Positions 54,062 through 62,259 are shown, counted from the stretch's first letter. The stretch is DNA of 64,000 nucleotides from DASZHJ01 sp035581425 (GCA_035581425.1 DATJVP010000090.1:1-64000), one strand, 5' to 3'. The notes: generated by a model from the sequence alone, not told the origin. Translations and numbers: made by a program.

Positions 54062-54517
54062 TTACTGCGGAGCCTTGCGGGTCTCGGCGTCCGCCTCCCC
54101 GGCCTCCTCGCCGACATCCTCCACCGGAGCAACTCCATCCTCGGCAACGTAAATGCCGTCCTCATCGAGCTCGTCGTCGGCCCCGGCATCGTCGGCAAGC
54201 TCGTCGCCCTCGCCTTCGCCAATGGGTTGATCGACCGGCCAGCTCTGGGTATCTGCGACGAGTTCCTTGTCCTCCTCGGGCTCGTCGATCTCGACGTGCT
54301 TTTGCATCCCCTTGATGAGCGAGTTCTTGACGTGCTCGAGGTTGATGGTCTCGTCCGCGATCTCCCGCAGCGCCACCACCGGGTTCTTGTCGTTGTCGCG
54401 CTCGAGGGTGATCGGCGCGCCGGAGGTCACGTCCCGGGCCCGCTGCGCCGCCAGCAGCACCAGCTCGAACCGATTTGGAATCTTGAGTACGCAATCCTCA
54501 ACCGTTACGCGCGCCAT
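54062..54517 (-). CDS. rpoZ: RNA polymerase omega subunit with long acidic tail
   Basis: 151 residues from the ATG 54517 (MARVTVEDCVLKIPNRFELV). The first 65 residues are the standard omega core (LLAAQRARDVTSGAP, NPVVALREIADETI). Residues about 75-151 are an Asp/Glu-rich extension (DEPEEDKELVADTQSWPVDQ and GEGEGDELADDAGADDELDE). Alphaproteobacterial omegas often exceed the 90 residues of E. coli, but this tail is longer than most I know. Omega assists beta' folding and ppGpp binding; the gene is next to rsh, 93 bases away. Confidence 0.93.
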   Translation of the reverse strand: MARVTVEDCVLKIPNRFELVLLAAQRARDVTSGAPITLERDNDKNPVVALREIADETINLEHVKNSLIKGMQKHVEIDEPEEDKELVADTQSWPVDQPIGEGEGDELADDAGADDELDEDGIYVAEDGVAPVEDVGEEAGEADAETRKAPQ

Positions 54518-54553
54518 ACCGCCCACTCTCCACCGAGGTCATGGAAGAATTCT

Positions 54554-54582
54554 AATATATGGAATGAAGCCCTGGACTGCAA
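54554..54582 (-). promoter_or_regulatory. Probable promoter of the rpoZ operon
   Basis: On the minus strand, TTGCAG (54577-54582) and TATATT (54554-54559) stand 17 bases apart, about 40 bases upstream of the rpoZ ATG. AT-rich sequence follows the -10. Confidence 0.5.
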
Positions 54583-54595
54583 CCCGCGAGGGGCA

Positions 54596-55093
54596 TCAGG
54601 CCAGGAGCTTTACGGCTTGGCCCATCGGCAGGTGCCGCAGCAACTCATCGAGCCCCATGCCGGTCGCGGGGTGCCGCCAGCCGGGGGCCACCTCAGCGAG
54701 GGGCAGCAGGACGAAGGCGCGCTCGGTAAGTCTCGGATGCGGCAAGGTCAGTAAGGGTGCGCCGCCTTCGCTCACCCTCCCCGCATAATCCAGGAGATCG
54801 AGGTCGAGTACTCGGGCGGCGTCGCGCTCGCGTCGGACGCGGCCGAAATGCGTCTCGATCGACTGCATCAGCGTGAGCAGCGCCGCCGGATCGAGCGCGG
54901 TCTCGACGGCGGCGACACCGTTGACGAACCAGGGCTGGTCAGAGGCGGGCACCGGCGCCGTCCGATACCAGCGCGAGCGCGCGAGGACGACTACACCGGA
55001 TTGCTGCAGCATCCGCAGCGCGGCATCGAGGCTCGCAGGCGGCGGGCCAAACTCCGCGCTCGGAAGATTTGCGCCGAGTCCGATCAGGATCAC
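54596..55093 (-). CDS. folK: 2-amino-4-hydroxy-6-hydroxymethyldihydropteridine pyrophosphokinase
   Basis: 165-residue HPPK of folate synthesis. LIGLGANLPSAEFGPPPASL, RSRWYRTAPVPASDQPWFVN with the pterin-binding loop, FGRVRRERDAARVLDLDLLD with the R-D-x-D-x-D-x-D metal motif, and LPHPRLTERAFVLLPLAEVA are intact. Slightly different from the E. coli enzyme in having a longer first loop. Monocistronic by appearance, leftward, divergent from the NYN gene. Confidence 0.95.
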   Translation of the reverse strand: MILIGLGANLPSAEFGPPPASLDAALRMLQQSGVVVLARSRWYRTAPVPASDQPWFVNGVAAVETALDPAALLTLMQSIETHFGRVRRERDAARVLDLDLLDYAGRVSEGGAPLLTLPHPRLTERAFVLLPLAEVAPGWRHPATGMGLDELLRHLPMGQAVKLLA

Positions 55094-55192
55094 AGGACGC
55101 CGGTCCTTCGCCTTGACGATGCCGGATGATGGGCCGCTAATTGAGATCGAGTCGCGATAATTGCTGACACGTTCATTGGGAGTTTACGAGCC

Positions 55193-55765
55193 ATGTTTTA
55201 CGCACAGGAGAGAATTGCGATATTCATCGACGGAGCCAATCTCTATGCCGCCGCGCGCGGCCTCGGCTTCGACATCGACTACAAGCGCCTGCTCGACCTC
55301 TTCGCCGGAAAGGGCCGGCTGATCCGCGCGTTCTACTACACCGCACTCATCGAGGATCAGGAATATTCGCCGCTGCGCCCGCTCGTGGATTGGCTCGACT
55401 ACAACGGCTACACGATGGTGACGAAGCCGACGAAGGAGTACACGGACGCGATGGGCCGCCGCAAGATCAAGGGCAACATGGACATCGAGCTCGCGATCGA
55501 CATGCTGGAGATGGCGCAATACCTCGATCATGCCGTGCTGTTCTCGGGCGACGGCGACTTTCGCCGTCTCGTCGAAGCCGTGCAGCGCAGGGGCGTGCGC
55601 GTGAGCGTGGTCTCGACGCTGCGTTCGCAGCCGCCGATGGTCGCCGACGATCTCCGCCGTCAGGCCGACACCTTCATCGAGCTCCAGGATTTGGCGCCGC
55701 AGATCATGCGCGTTCGCGACGACAGCCATCGCGCTGCCCCGGTCCCGCACGACGAGACCGAGTGA
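55193..55765 (+). CDS. NYN-domain (LabA/DUF88-like) putative ribonuclease
   Basis: 190-residue PIN-like NYN domain protein. Acidic catalytic residues: Asp in IAIFIDGANLYAAARGLG, DIELAIDMLEMAQYLDHAVL and FSGDGDFRRLVEAVQRRGVR. The charged C-terminal tail has no domain. LabA-type proteins are linked to RNA processing in bacteria and circadian gene control in cyanobacteria; here the target is unknown. The stop overlaps the GTG of the uracil-DNA glycosylase gene, so translation is coupled. Confidence 0.9.
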   Translation: MFYAQERIAIFIDGANLYAAARGLGFDIDYKRLLDLFAGKGRLIRAFYYTALIEDQEYSPLRPLVDWLDYNGYTMVTKPTKEYTDAMGRRKIKGNMDIELAIDMLEMAQYLDHAVLFSGDGDFRRLVEAVQRRGVRVSVVSTLRSQPPMVADDLRRQADTFIELQDLAPQIMRVRDDSHRAAPVPHDETE

Positions 55766-56403
55766 GCGCCGAGCCCGGACGCGACTGCCCACGCTGCCCG
55801 CGTCTCGCCGAATTCCGCGTTGCACAGCGCGCGATCCACGCCGACTGGCACAATGCGCCGGTTCCGTCTTTCGGCACGCTAGAGGCGAGGCTTCTCATCG
55901 TAGGGCTGGCGCCCGGTCTCAAGGGCGCCAATCGCACGGGGCGCCCCTTCACTGGCGACTACGCGGGCGACCTTCTCTATGCGACGCTCCTGAAGCTCGG
56001 CTTCGCCCGCGGCGGCTACGCGGCGCAGGCCGACGATGGGCTCGAGCTCAGGGATTGCCGTATCACCAACGCCGTCCGCTGCGTTCCCCCAGAGAACAAG
56101 CCGGCGCCGGCGGAGATCGCAGCCTGCCGTAGCTTTCTCACGGAGGAGATCACTGCGATGCCGAGGCTCCGCGCGATCCTCGCCCTCGGCGCCATCGCCC
56201 ATGGTGCGGTGTTGAAAGCGCTCGCGGAGCGGAAATCCGCATTTCCGTTCAAGCACGGCGCCGTGTACGCGCTGCGCAGCGGCGTGACGCTCGCCGACAG
56301 CTACCACTGCTCGCGCTACAACACGAACACCGGTGTGCTCACGACGGAAATGTTCGAGAGCGTGCTGGCGGAGTTGCGCCGCGGGCTCGACGCCGCTCGC
56401 TAG
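55762..56403 (+). CDS. Uracil-DNA glycosylase, type 5 (UdgB-like)
   Basis: 213 residues from a GTG (MSAEPGRDCPRCPRL) overlapping the NYN stop. Removes uracil and possibly other deaminated bases from DNA. Motif A GLAPGLKGANRTGRPFTGD (49-67) is the family-5 type, lacking the catalytic Asp of family 1; NAVRCVPPENKPAPAE and SYHCSRYNTNTGVLT follow. Four Cys (C9, C12, one in AVRCVPP, one in AACRSF) would bind the 4Fe-4S cluster. Converges with the cysteine synthase gene, sharing four bases. Confidence 0.93.
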   Translation: MSAEPGRDCPRCPRLAEFRVAQRAIHADWHNAPVPSFGTLEARLLIVGLAPGLKGANRTGRPFTGDYAGDLLYATLLKLGFARGGYAAQADDGLELRDCRITNAVRCVPPENKPAPAEIAACRSFLTEEITAMPRLRAILALGAIAHGAVLKALAERKSAFPFKHGAVYALRSGVTLADSYHCSRYNTNTGVLTTEMFESVLAELRRGLDAAR

Positions 56404-57389
56404 TCGGCAGCGGCGGAGACCGGCTCGCCGCAATGCTCGGCGAGCCAGTGTTCGTCGAAAAACTTCGAAAGGTATTTGAGGCCACTGTCGGGGAGGACCG
56501 TCACGATCACGGCCTCGCGGTCGAGGCGCTCTGCGAGTTTCGTCGCGGCCCAGACATTGGCGCCGGAGCTGCCACCCGCGAGAATGCCCTCGAGACGCGC
56601 GAGACGCCGTGCGGCGCCGAAGGCCTCATGGTCGGTGAAGGTCATGACCTCGTCGATAACGCTGAAATCCATGCAGGCGACGATGTGATCCTTGCCCACG
56701 CCCTCGACCTGATATTTCCGCTTCTGGCTGGGATCGACGGAGCCAGTGCGGAAATAGGAGGCGTAGATCGAGCCCTTGGGGTCCGGGAGGATCACCTTCA
56801 GCGCCGGGTTCCGCTCCTTGAGATAGCGCCCGGTGCCGGAGACCGTGCCGCCGGTGCTGCCGGCAGCAATGAAGTAGTCGATACGGCCGCCGCATTGTTC
56901 CCAGATTTCCGGGCCGGTGCTGAGGTAATGCGCCTCGGGATTGTCGAGATTGTCGTACTGATTGACCCGGAAGGCGCCGGGGATCTCGCGCGCGAGGTCC
57001 AGCGACTTCTGGACGTAGTGGTCGGGATCGCCGGGCTTCGCGTCGGGCGGCGAGACGATGACCTCCGCACCGAGCGCGCGCGCCGCGAGCTGCTTCTCGA
57101 TGCTGGCCTTGGCGGGCATGACGAGGACTGCGCGGTAGCCGCGCGCGGCTGCGATCATCGCGATCGCTGCACCGGTATTGCCGGAGCTGCTCTCGATGAT
57201 GGTGCCGCCGGGCTTGAGGAGGCCGTCGCGCTCCGCCTTCAGGATGATGTGGCGGGCGATCCGATCCTTGATGCTGCCGGTCGGCGAGATGAATTCGAGC
57301 TTTGCGAGCAGCGTCACGTGCTGCTGCGGGATCATCCGCCGCAGTGGCACCAATGGGGTATGGCCGATGGCCTCGAGGATCGAGCGCAC
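56400..57389 (-). CDS. Cysteine synthase / CBS-like PLP enzyme
   Basis: 329 residues from a GTG at 57389 (MRSILEAIGHTPLVPLRRMI), with GGAGG five bases upstream; GTG 57395 and TTG 57410 are alternatives. Fold-type II PLP enzyme: SPTGSIKDRIARHIIL with the Schiff-base Lys, ESSSGNTGAAIAMIAAARGY, and AGSTGGTVSGTGRYLKER as phosphate loop. GGSSGANVWAATKLAERLD binds the substrate loop. Either O-acetylserine sulfhydrylase or cystathionine beta-synthase activity; without a CBS regulatory domain, OASS-like is likelier. Confidence 0.88.
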   Translation of the reverse strand: MRSILEAIGHTPLVPLRRMIPQQHVTLLAKLEFISPTGSIKDRIARHIILKAERDGLLKPGGTIIESSSGNTGAAIAMIAAARGYRAVLVMPAKASIEKQLAARALGAEVIVSPPDAKPGDPDHYVQKSLDLAREIPGAFRVNQYDNLDNPEAHYLSTGPEIWEQCGGRIDYFIAAGSTGGTVSGTGRYLKERNPALKVILPDPKGSIYASYFRTGSVDPSQKRKYQVEGVGKDHIVACMDFSVIDEVMTFTDHEAFGAARRLARLEGILAGGSSGANVWAATKLAERLDREAVIVTVLPDSGLKYLSKFFDEHWLAEHCGEPVSAAAD

Positions 57390-57678
57390 GCGCACCTCCA
57401 GCCCCAGCAAGGTGCCGCAAGATCTCCTAATGCAAGGTTAACTAGGACGCGGACTCATTAACGCGCAGCCATAGCCTGATGGAACCAAGCTGGACGAGCG
57501 GACACGGCGGGCGCTGCTGCCGGCCTCGTCCCGGTCGAAAATGACCCCATATCGGACACGGACCCGCAGTATGGTAGCATTCTCTGAACAATCGGCCGTT
57601 CCTTCCTTGAGGTGGCCAGTGATGGGGCACTCTAGAGCGGGCGGATTTCAATTGCGCTTGGGACAGTTGCGTTGGCCG

Positions 57679-58863
57679 ATGCGCGCGGCGTCCCTCCTGC
57701 TCATCCTTGTGGCCGCCGGTTGTTCGGGGCCAACGCGGAGCCCGCCCGAGCCCCATGCTCTCGTCGAGCAGGCGACCGTTCTCGGCATCCCGAACGTGCG
57801 TTTCTTTCCCGACACACAGACAGATGAGCTAATTCAGGAAGCGCTGCGGGCACTTGATCGCGAGCGCACGGTGCATCCCAGTGAGATGAAGCCTGGGGGA
57901 CGCCTTCCGCCGGCATATTTCCTTGGTGTCTCCGGCGGGTCGGACAATGGCGCCTTTGGCGCAGGGCTGCTTGTCGGCTGGAGCGACGCGGGTACGAGGC
58001 CCGAATTCAAGCTGGTTACCGGCATAAGCACCGGCGCACTGATCGCGCCTTTTGCGTTTCTCGGCTCGAAGTACGACCCGCAATTACGAGCGGTCTATAC
58101 CGACGTCAAACCCGCCGACATCTACGAGGAACGGTCGATCCTGAATGCGGTATTCAACGATGCCTTTGCAGATACCTCACCGCTCTACGGCATCATTTCG
58201 CGCTACGTGAACGACGACATGCTTGCAGCCATCGCGCAGGCATATGGCGAAGGTCGGCTGCTCTTGATTGGCACCACGAACCTCGACGAGGGGCGGCCGG
58301 TCATCTGGAACATCGGTGCGATCGCAGCCAGCGGCAAGCCGGGCGCGATCGATCTCATTCGCAAGATTCTGCTTGCGTCCGCCTCGATACCCGGCGGGTT
58401 TCCGCCGGTTCTCATAGACGTAGAAGTTGGCGGTCAACGATACCAGGAAATGCACGTCGATGGCGGCGCGACGGCACAAATGTTCCTCTACCCGCCCTCG
58501 ATTGGATTGCGTATTGACTTGAAAAAGGAGTACGCGCGGGAACGCCACGCCTACCTGATCCGCAATGCGCGCCTCGATCCCGAGTGGGCCTCCGTCGATC
58601 GACAGCTACTCCCGATCGCGGGACGCGCGATAAGCACGATGATTTACTACAGCGGGTACAACGATGCGCTTCGGATTTACGCGACATCGCGCCGCGACGG
58701 TGTCGACTACAACCTCGCCTATATCGGCGCGGACTTCACGGTGGAGCATAAGGTGAGCTTCGATCAGCCCTATATGCGCGCATTGTTCGATTACGCCTAC
58801 CAGAAGGCGCGAGCCGGTTACCCCTGGAGCAAGGCACCTCCGATCCTTCTAATTTCCGATTAG
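57679..58863 (+). CDS. Patatin-like phospholipase, lipoprotein
   Basis: 394 residues from the ATG 57679 (MRAASLLLILVAAGCSG), a lipoprotein signal with Cys15 in A-A-G-C; ATG 57622 is the alternative. Patatin domain: oxyanion-loop VSGGSDNGAFGAGLLVG, nucleophile GISTGAL (G-x-S-x-G), and the dyad Asp in HVDGGATAQMF. A single-domain outer-membrane or periplasmic lipase that would cleave phospholipid or another acyl ester. Codon choice is less GC-biased than in flanking core genes. First gene of the 57.5-60.8 kb secreted-protein stretch. Confidence 0.85.
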   Translation: MRAASLLLILVAAGCSGPTRSPPEPHALVEQATVLGIPNVRFFPDTQTDELIQEALRALDRERTVHPSEMKPGGRLPPAYFLGVSGGSDNGAFGAGLLVGWSDAGTRPEFKLVTGISTGALIAPFAFLGSKYDPQLRAVYTDVKPADIYEERSILNAVFNDAFADTSPLYGIISRYVNDDMLAAIAQAYGEGRLLLIGTTNLDEGRPVIWNIGAIAASGKPGAIDLIRKILLASASIPGGFPPVLIDVEVGGQRYQEMHVDGGATAQMFLYPPSIGLRIDLKKEYARERHAYLIRNARLDPEWASVDRQLLPIAGRAISTMIYYSGYNDALRIYATSRRDGVDYNLAYIGADFTVEHKVSFDQPYMRALFDYAYQKARAGYPWSKAPPILLISD

Positions 58864-58924
58864 TCAAGTGGTGGGACTACATTCGTCGCTAAACTAAGGC
58901 CGCAGCCAAACGGGATGGACAGCA

Positions 58925-59395
58925 ATGCAGCAATTCACGTCAAGATATCGTGCGATCCTGCTGCTGATGGCACTGGTCGCGCCATTCGGGTTTACCGGCA
59001 TCGAATCTGCGTTCGCTGCCGAGTCCGCCGACAAGAAACCGTCGGGAGCGATCGCCATCAGCCAAGTGCAAATCGCTTTCATCGGCAGCGGAAATCTGGG
59101 CAGCGGCACATTGCGTTACCGTGGCAAGAGCTACCCCTTCAGCGTGGGTGGCCTGGGGGTCGGTGGATTCGGAGTCTCGAAAATGGAGGCCAATGGGGAG
59201 GTGTACAATCTCAACAACCTCAGCGATTTCTCCGGGGCATACGGTCAGGCGCGTTACGGTGCTGTCGCCGGCAATGAGAGCACCGGCGAGCTTTGGCTCC
59301 AGAATGAGAAAGGCGTATCCATCCATTTGAAGGCCAAACGGCAGGGGCTTGCCCTTTCCTTGGGGGTGGACGGCGTTGTAATGCAATTGAAATAG
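58925..59395 (+). CDS. Secreted glycine-rich beta-strand protein
   Basis: 156 residues; function not recognised. A signal peptide (residues 1-31, AFA-A) precedes a mature domain of short, Gly-rich beta strands: IAFIGSGNLGSGTLRYRGKS, GGLGVGGFGVSKMEANGEVY, GELWLQNEKGVSIHLKAKRQ. It looks like a small membrane-associated or barrel-lining domain, as in several secreted families of alphaproteobacteria, but I cannot name it with certainty. Its ATG has a weak GACAGC upstream. Follows the patatin gene by 61 bases. Confidence 0.65.
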   Translation: MQQFTSRYRAILLLMALVAPFGFTGIESAFAAESADKKPSGAIAISQVQIAFIGSGNLGSGTLRYRGKSYPFSVGGLGVGGFGVSKMEANGEVYNLNNLSDFSGAYGQARYGAVAGNESTGELWLQNEKGVSIHLKAKRQGLALSLGVDGVVMQLK

Positions 59396-59419
59396 CCCAT
59401 CTAAAACGGGGAATTCGTC

Positions 59420-59980
59420 ATGTCGGTTCGCTCAACCCTCGTCGGAATGCTCATCGCGCTCCTCGCAGGCGCGGTTCAGCCGGCATGCGCTGCTGAAAGT
59501 CGGCCACACCGAGAAACCAGCATCAATGCATTCACGGTTTGGACGGCCACGGGCAGCATTCAGGAGACATCGACGAATCATGCGAAGTTCGAGGGGACGC
59601 TCGCAGGACATCTTTATGTCGAAACGGATCAAGGGCCGGTTCACGCCGGAATCATTTCCTGTCCGGTGACCCTGGATGTCAATGTCGCCGACAAGTCTCA
59701 ACAAGGCGCGGGAAAGTGCAACATCACGGCCGACGATGGGGCGCAAGCTTTCGGACAATTGAAGTGTGCGGGGTTCTTCCTGGTCGGATGCCGAGGGGAA
59801 TTCAAATTTACCGGCGGCACCGGACGGTTCGAGGGCATCGCGGGATCAGGCCCGGTGATGGTCAGAAGCAGTACGCGGATATCGATTGAGAACGTCAAAG
59901 GCACGGTCGATACAAAAGTGGAAGGCATCATGTTTTGGCGCCACCTTTCTTACACCCTCGCTCGCAAAGCGACCCCTTGA
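59420..59980 (+). CDS. Secreted protein with allene-oxide-cyclase-like barrel pattern
   Basis: 186 residues with a clear signal peptide (ending ACA-A). Alternating strands with FEGTLAGHLYVETDQGPVHA and FTGGTGRFEGIAGSGPVMVR resemble the small eight-stranded barrels of the allene-oxide-cyclase/dirigent type, in which G-G-T-G-x-F-x-G-x-x-G is a hallmark. Cysteines in CPVTLD, GKCNIT, LKCAGF and VGCRGE could form two disulfides, placing it in the periplasm or outside. No substrate inferred. 24 bases after the preceding gene; probably in one operon. Confidence 0.65.
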   Translation: MSVRSTLVGMLIALLAGAVQPACAAESRPHRETSINAFTVWTATGSIQETSTNHAKFEGTLAGHLYVETDQGPVHAGIISCPVTLDVNVADKSQQGAGKCNITADDGAQAFGQLKCAGFFLVGCRGEFKFTGGTGRFEGIAGSGPVMVRSSTRISIENVKGTVDTKVEGIMFWRHLSYTLARKATP

Positions 59981-60099
59981 ACCGTGCCCGGCTACCTACG
60001 CTAGGTAATCGGATATTAGAGGTCCGTCCTCACTGAGGCGGCCAGCCCCAGCGCACTTCTCCCGTGCGGTTCTCCCTTCTCCGGTACGGGATCTGGACT

Positions 60100-60145
60100 G
60101 AAAACGGTGATCGTTTTCGGCCAGTGCTGATCAGAGGCGCGAGAC
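60100..60145. repeat. Inverted repeat, possible IS-element terminal relic
   Basis: GAAAACG-gtgat-CGTTTTC (60100-60118) is a perfect 7-bp inverted repeat and is followed by GGCCAGTGCTGATCAG. TGATCGTTTTCGGCCAGT-like strings are reminiscent of terminal repeats of IS21-family elements. The 214-base gap 59981-60194 also contains TACCTA-cgc-TAGGTA and CCTC-act-GAGG hairpins. No transposase is present. Confidence 0.3.
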
Positions 60146-60194
60146 AGCTTTTTGAGGTCATGGTTCTTGTAGGTGGCCGAGAATGGAGGCGAGT

Positions 60195-60659
60195 ATGAGG
60201 CTATTCTTCGCAGCGATGGTGCTGTTTCTGCTGATGTCAGGCGTTGCAAGGGCCGACGACATGGGTTGCGTCAGTACGACATTCAACCTGCTGTCGCCGA
60301 ACGACAAGGTGTGCGTCAGCGACTTCGATGATCCCAAGGTCCCTGGGGTCACCTGCCACATCTCGCAAGCTCGAAAAGGCGGTTGGGGCCAGCCTCTCGG
60401 TCTTAATGAAGACCCGTCAAATTTCTCTGTTTCCTGCCGTCAAACCGGCCCCATCACCACTGATATTTCTAAGCTACCGAAGAGCGAGGAGGCGTTCAGC
60501 GAGAAAACAAGCATCTTCTTCAAGAGGACCCGGATATATCGGCTGCCAGACAAGCAACACAATACGCTGGTCTATCTCGCCATCAGTTCCAAAATCGTGA
60601 ACGGTTCACCGGCAAATTCCATCAGCACCGTTCCAATCATTCCATGGGGATCGCAATGA
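60195..60659 (+). CDS. creA: CreA-family protein
   Basis: 154 residues from the ATG 60195, preceded by GGAGGCGAG. Signal peptide ends ARA-D. Family motifs: DFDDPKVPGVTCHISQARKG, GLNEDPSNFSVSCRQTGPIT, and a C-terminal NTLVYLAISSKIVNGSPANS run ending STVPI. CreA is a widely conserved periplasmic protein of unknown role, originally named from its position by creBCD in E. coli. Three cysteines in the mature part. No creBCD here. Lower third-position GC than the adjacent core genes. Confidence 0.92.
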   Translation: MRLFFAAMVLFLLMSGVARADDMGCVSTTFNLLSPNDKVCVSDFDDPKVPGVTCHISQARKGGWGQPLGLNEDPSNFSVSCRQTGPITTDISKLPKSEEAFSEKTSIFFKRTRIYRLPDKQHNTLVYLAISSKIVNGSPANSISTVPIIPWGSQ

Positions 60660-60736
60660 GGATGATACGTTGAAATCCTTGTGACGGCGTTCGAGAAGCC
60701 GATGTGGCGAGCCGCGATTCTCCGCTTCTGGCAGAT

Positions 60737-60747
60737 ACTGTTGCAAA
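60737..60747. repeat. Possible IS6-family inverted-repeat end
   Basis: ACTGTTGCAAA matches 11 bases of the 14-base IS26/IS6-family terminal repeat (GGCACTGTTGCAAA). It lies in the otherwise featureless 193-base gap between creA and smpB. No transposase sequence is recognised nearby, so it is at best a relic or solo end. Confidence 0.3.
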
Positions 60748-60852
60748 AGTCTTCTATGTGCTGAGACGCGCGAGATTGATTCGTTTGCGACGACCCGGCA
60801 GCCAGGAAGATTCAAGAAGCCGGCCGCACCAGAAGGGACATTGCGCCAGTGA

Positions 60853-61314
60853 TCAACCGCGCGCGCGCATGATCCGCGCCTTGTCGCGCTTCCAGTCCCG
60901 CTCCTTCTCGGCCGCGCGCTTGTCGGCCCTGCGCTTGCCCTTGGCAAGGCCGAGCTGCACCTTGGCGCGTCCGCGCTCGTTGAAGTAGAGGCCGAGCGGG
61001 ATGAGCGTCATGTGCTCGCGCGCGACCGCACCCAGGAGCCGGTCGAGCTCCTTCTTGTGGACCAGGAGCTTGCGCGGGCGGCGCGGCTCGTGGTTGACGC
61101 GCGCTGCGGGATATTCGGGGATGTTCGCATTCATGAGATAGAGCGCACCCTCGCGCTCGGCGGCGTAGGATTCGCCGATGCTGGCTCCGCCCTTGCGCAG
61201 CGACTTCACCTCCGTGCCGAGGAGCATGAGCCCAGCCTCGAGCGTGTCGGAGATCAGGTAGTCGTGACGCGCCTTGCGGTTTTGCGCGATGAAGCGATCG
61301 GTCTCGCGCGCCAT
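60853..61314 (-). CDS. smpB: SsrA-binding protein SmpB
   Basis: 153-residue tmRNA-binding protein for rescue of stalled ribosomes. RKARHDYLISDTLEAGLMLL, GTEVKSLRKGGASIGESYAA, YLMNANIPEYPAARVNHEPR and the basic tail AKGKRRADKRAAEKERDWKR are all standard. Complete. The tmRNA gene itself is not seen in the window. Downstream of dapA by 24 bases, the common alphaproteobacterial order. Confidence 0.95.
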   Translation of the reverse strand: MARETDRFIAQNRKARHDYLISDTLEAGLMLLGTEVKSLRKGGASIGESYAAEREGALYLMNANIPEYPAARVNHEPRRPRKLLVHKKELDRLLGAVAREHMTLIPLGLYFNERGRAKVQLGLAKGKRRADKRAAEKERDWKRDKARIMRARG

Positions 61315-61338
61315 GGAACCCGGAAAGGCCTCGCCCGC

Positions 61339-62214
61339 TCAGTTCAGGACGCCGGCGTGTCGCATCGCCTGACGCACTTTCTCCTGCGTCTCCGGCATCG
61401 GCACCACCAACGGCAGCCGCACCTCGGCCGTGCATTTGCCGAGGAGCGAGGCCGCGAATTTCACGGGAGCGGGGCTCGTCTCCGCAAAGAGGCTGTCGTG
61501 CAGCGGGAGCAGGCGCTGATTGATCTTCATGGCGCGGCCGAGATCGCCCTTCTGCCAGGCATCGTGCATATCGGCGCAGGCCCGTGGCGCCACGTTCGCG
61601 GTCACGGAGATGCAGCCGTCGCCGTCCTGCGCGAGGAAGGCGAGCGCCGTGTGATCCTCGCCCGAGAGCATGCAGAACTCCGACCCGATCGCCTCGCGCG
61701 TCCGCAGCGGGCGCGCGAGATCGTTGGTCGCGTCCTTGACGCCGATGACGTTCGGAAGCTGCGCAAGCCGCGCCATGGTCGCGACGCTCATGTCGACGTT
61801 GGTGCGGCCGGGAATGTTGTAGATCACGATCGGCAGCTCGACGGCGTCATGGATCGCCTTGAAGTGCTGGTAGAGCCCCTCCTGGGTCGGCTTGTTGTAG
61901 TAGGGGCAGACGATGAGGGCGGCGTCCGCGCCCGCCTTCTTCGCGTGGCGCGTGAGGTCGATCGCCTCCTCGGTCGAGTTGGAGCCGGTGCCCGCGACGA
62001 TGGGACGGCGCCCTTTGGCAACTTCGATGCAGATCTCGACCACGCGCTTGTGCTCGGCGTGGCTCAGGGTCGGCGACTCGCCGGTCGTGCCACAGGGCAC
62101 GAGGCCATGCGTCCCCTCCCCGATCTGCCAGTCCACGAACTCCCGATAGCTCTTCTCGTCCACCGCTCCATTGCGGAACGGGGTGATGAGCGCGACGAAC
62201 GAGCCCTTGAACAT
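61339..62214 (-). CDS. dapA: 4-hydroxy-tetrahydrodipicolinate synthase
   Basis: 291 residues from the ATG 62214 with GGAGG upstream; the longer frame to 62283 would translate the leader hairpin. Condenses pyruvate with aspartate semialdehyde in lysine and peptidoglycan synthesis. SFVALITPFRNGAVDEKSYR, LVPCGTTGESPTLSHAEHKR with the catalytic Thr, VIYNIPGRTNVDMSV with Tyr/Arg and GVKDATNDLARP with the Schiff-base Lys are intact. Tetramer-type TIM barrel. Cotranscribed with smpB. Confidence 0.95.
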   Translation of the reverse strand: MFKGSFVALITPFRNGAVDEKSYREFVDWQIGEGTHGLVPCGTTGESPTLSHAEHKRVVEICIEVAKGRRPIVAGTGSNSTEEAIDLTRHAKKAGADAALIVCPYYNKPTQEGLYQHFKAIHDAVELPIVIYNIPGRTNVDMSVATMARLAQLPNVIGVKDATNDLARPLRTREAIGSEFCMLSGEDHTALAFLAQDGDGCISVTANVAPRACADMHDAWQKGDLGRAMKINQRLLPLHDSLFAETSPAPVKFAASLLGKCTAEVRLPLVVPMPETQEKVRQAMRHAGVLN

Positions 62215-62235
62215 GGCGGACCTCCACGGGGCGGG

Positions 62236-62259
62236 ATGGCCGGCGGCCACGCCGGCCAT
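62236..62259 (-). promoter_or_regulatory. Palindrome in the dapA leader
   Basis: ATGGCCGGC-ggccac-GCCGGCCAT, a perfect 9-bp inverted repeat ending 13 bases before the dapA GGAGG. It resembles the REP element at 32964 in its ATGGCCGG arm. It may be a REP copy or a leader hairpin affecting dapA translation. Confidence 0.45.

Noticed and set aside
50957..54754. 1265-residue rightward open frame across acpS, pdxJ, the RelA/SpoT homologue and rpoZ
   Set aside because: Antisense shadow of four well-supported genes; low-complexity Arg/Leu/Asp-rich translation.
59981..60090. Possible group II intron fragment, because of several hairpins and a GTGCGGTTCT string
   Set aside because: No recognisable domain V and no reverse-transcriptase gene; the pairing is too scattered to call.
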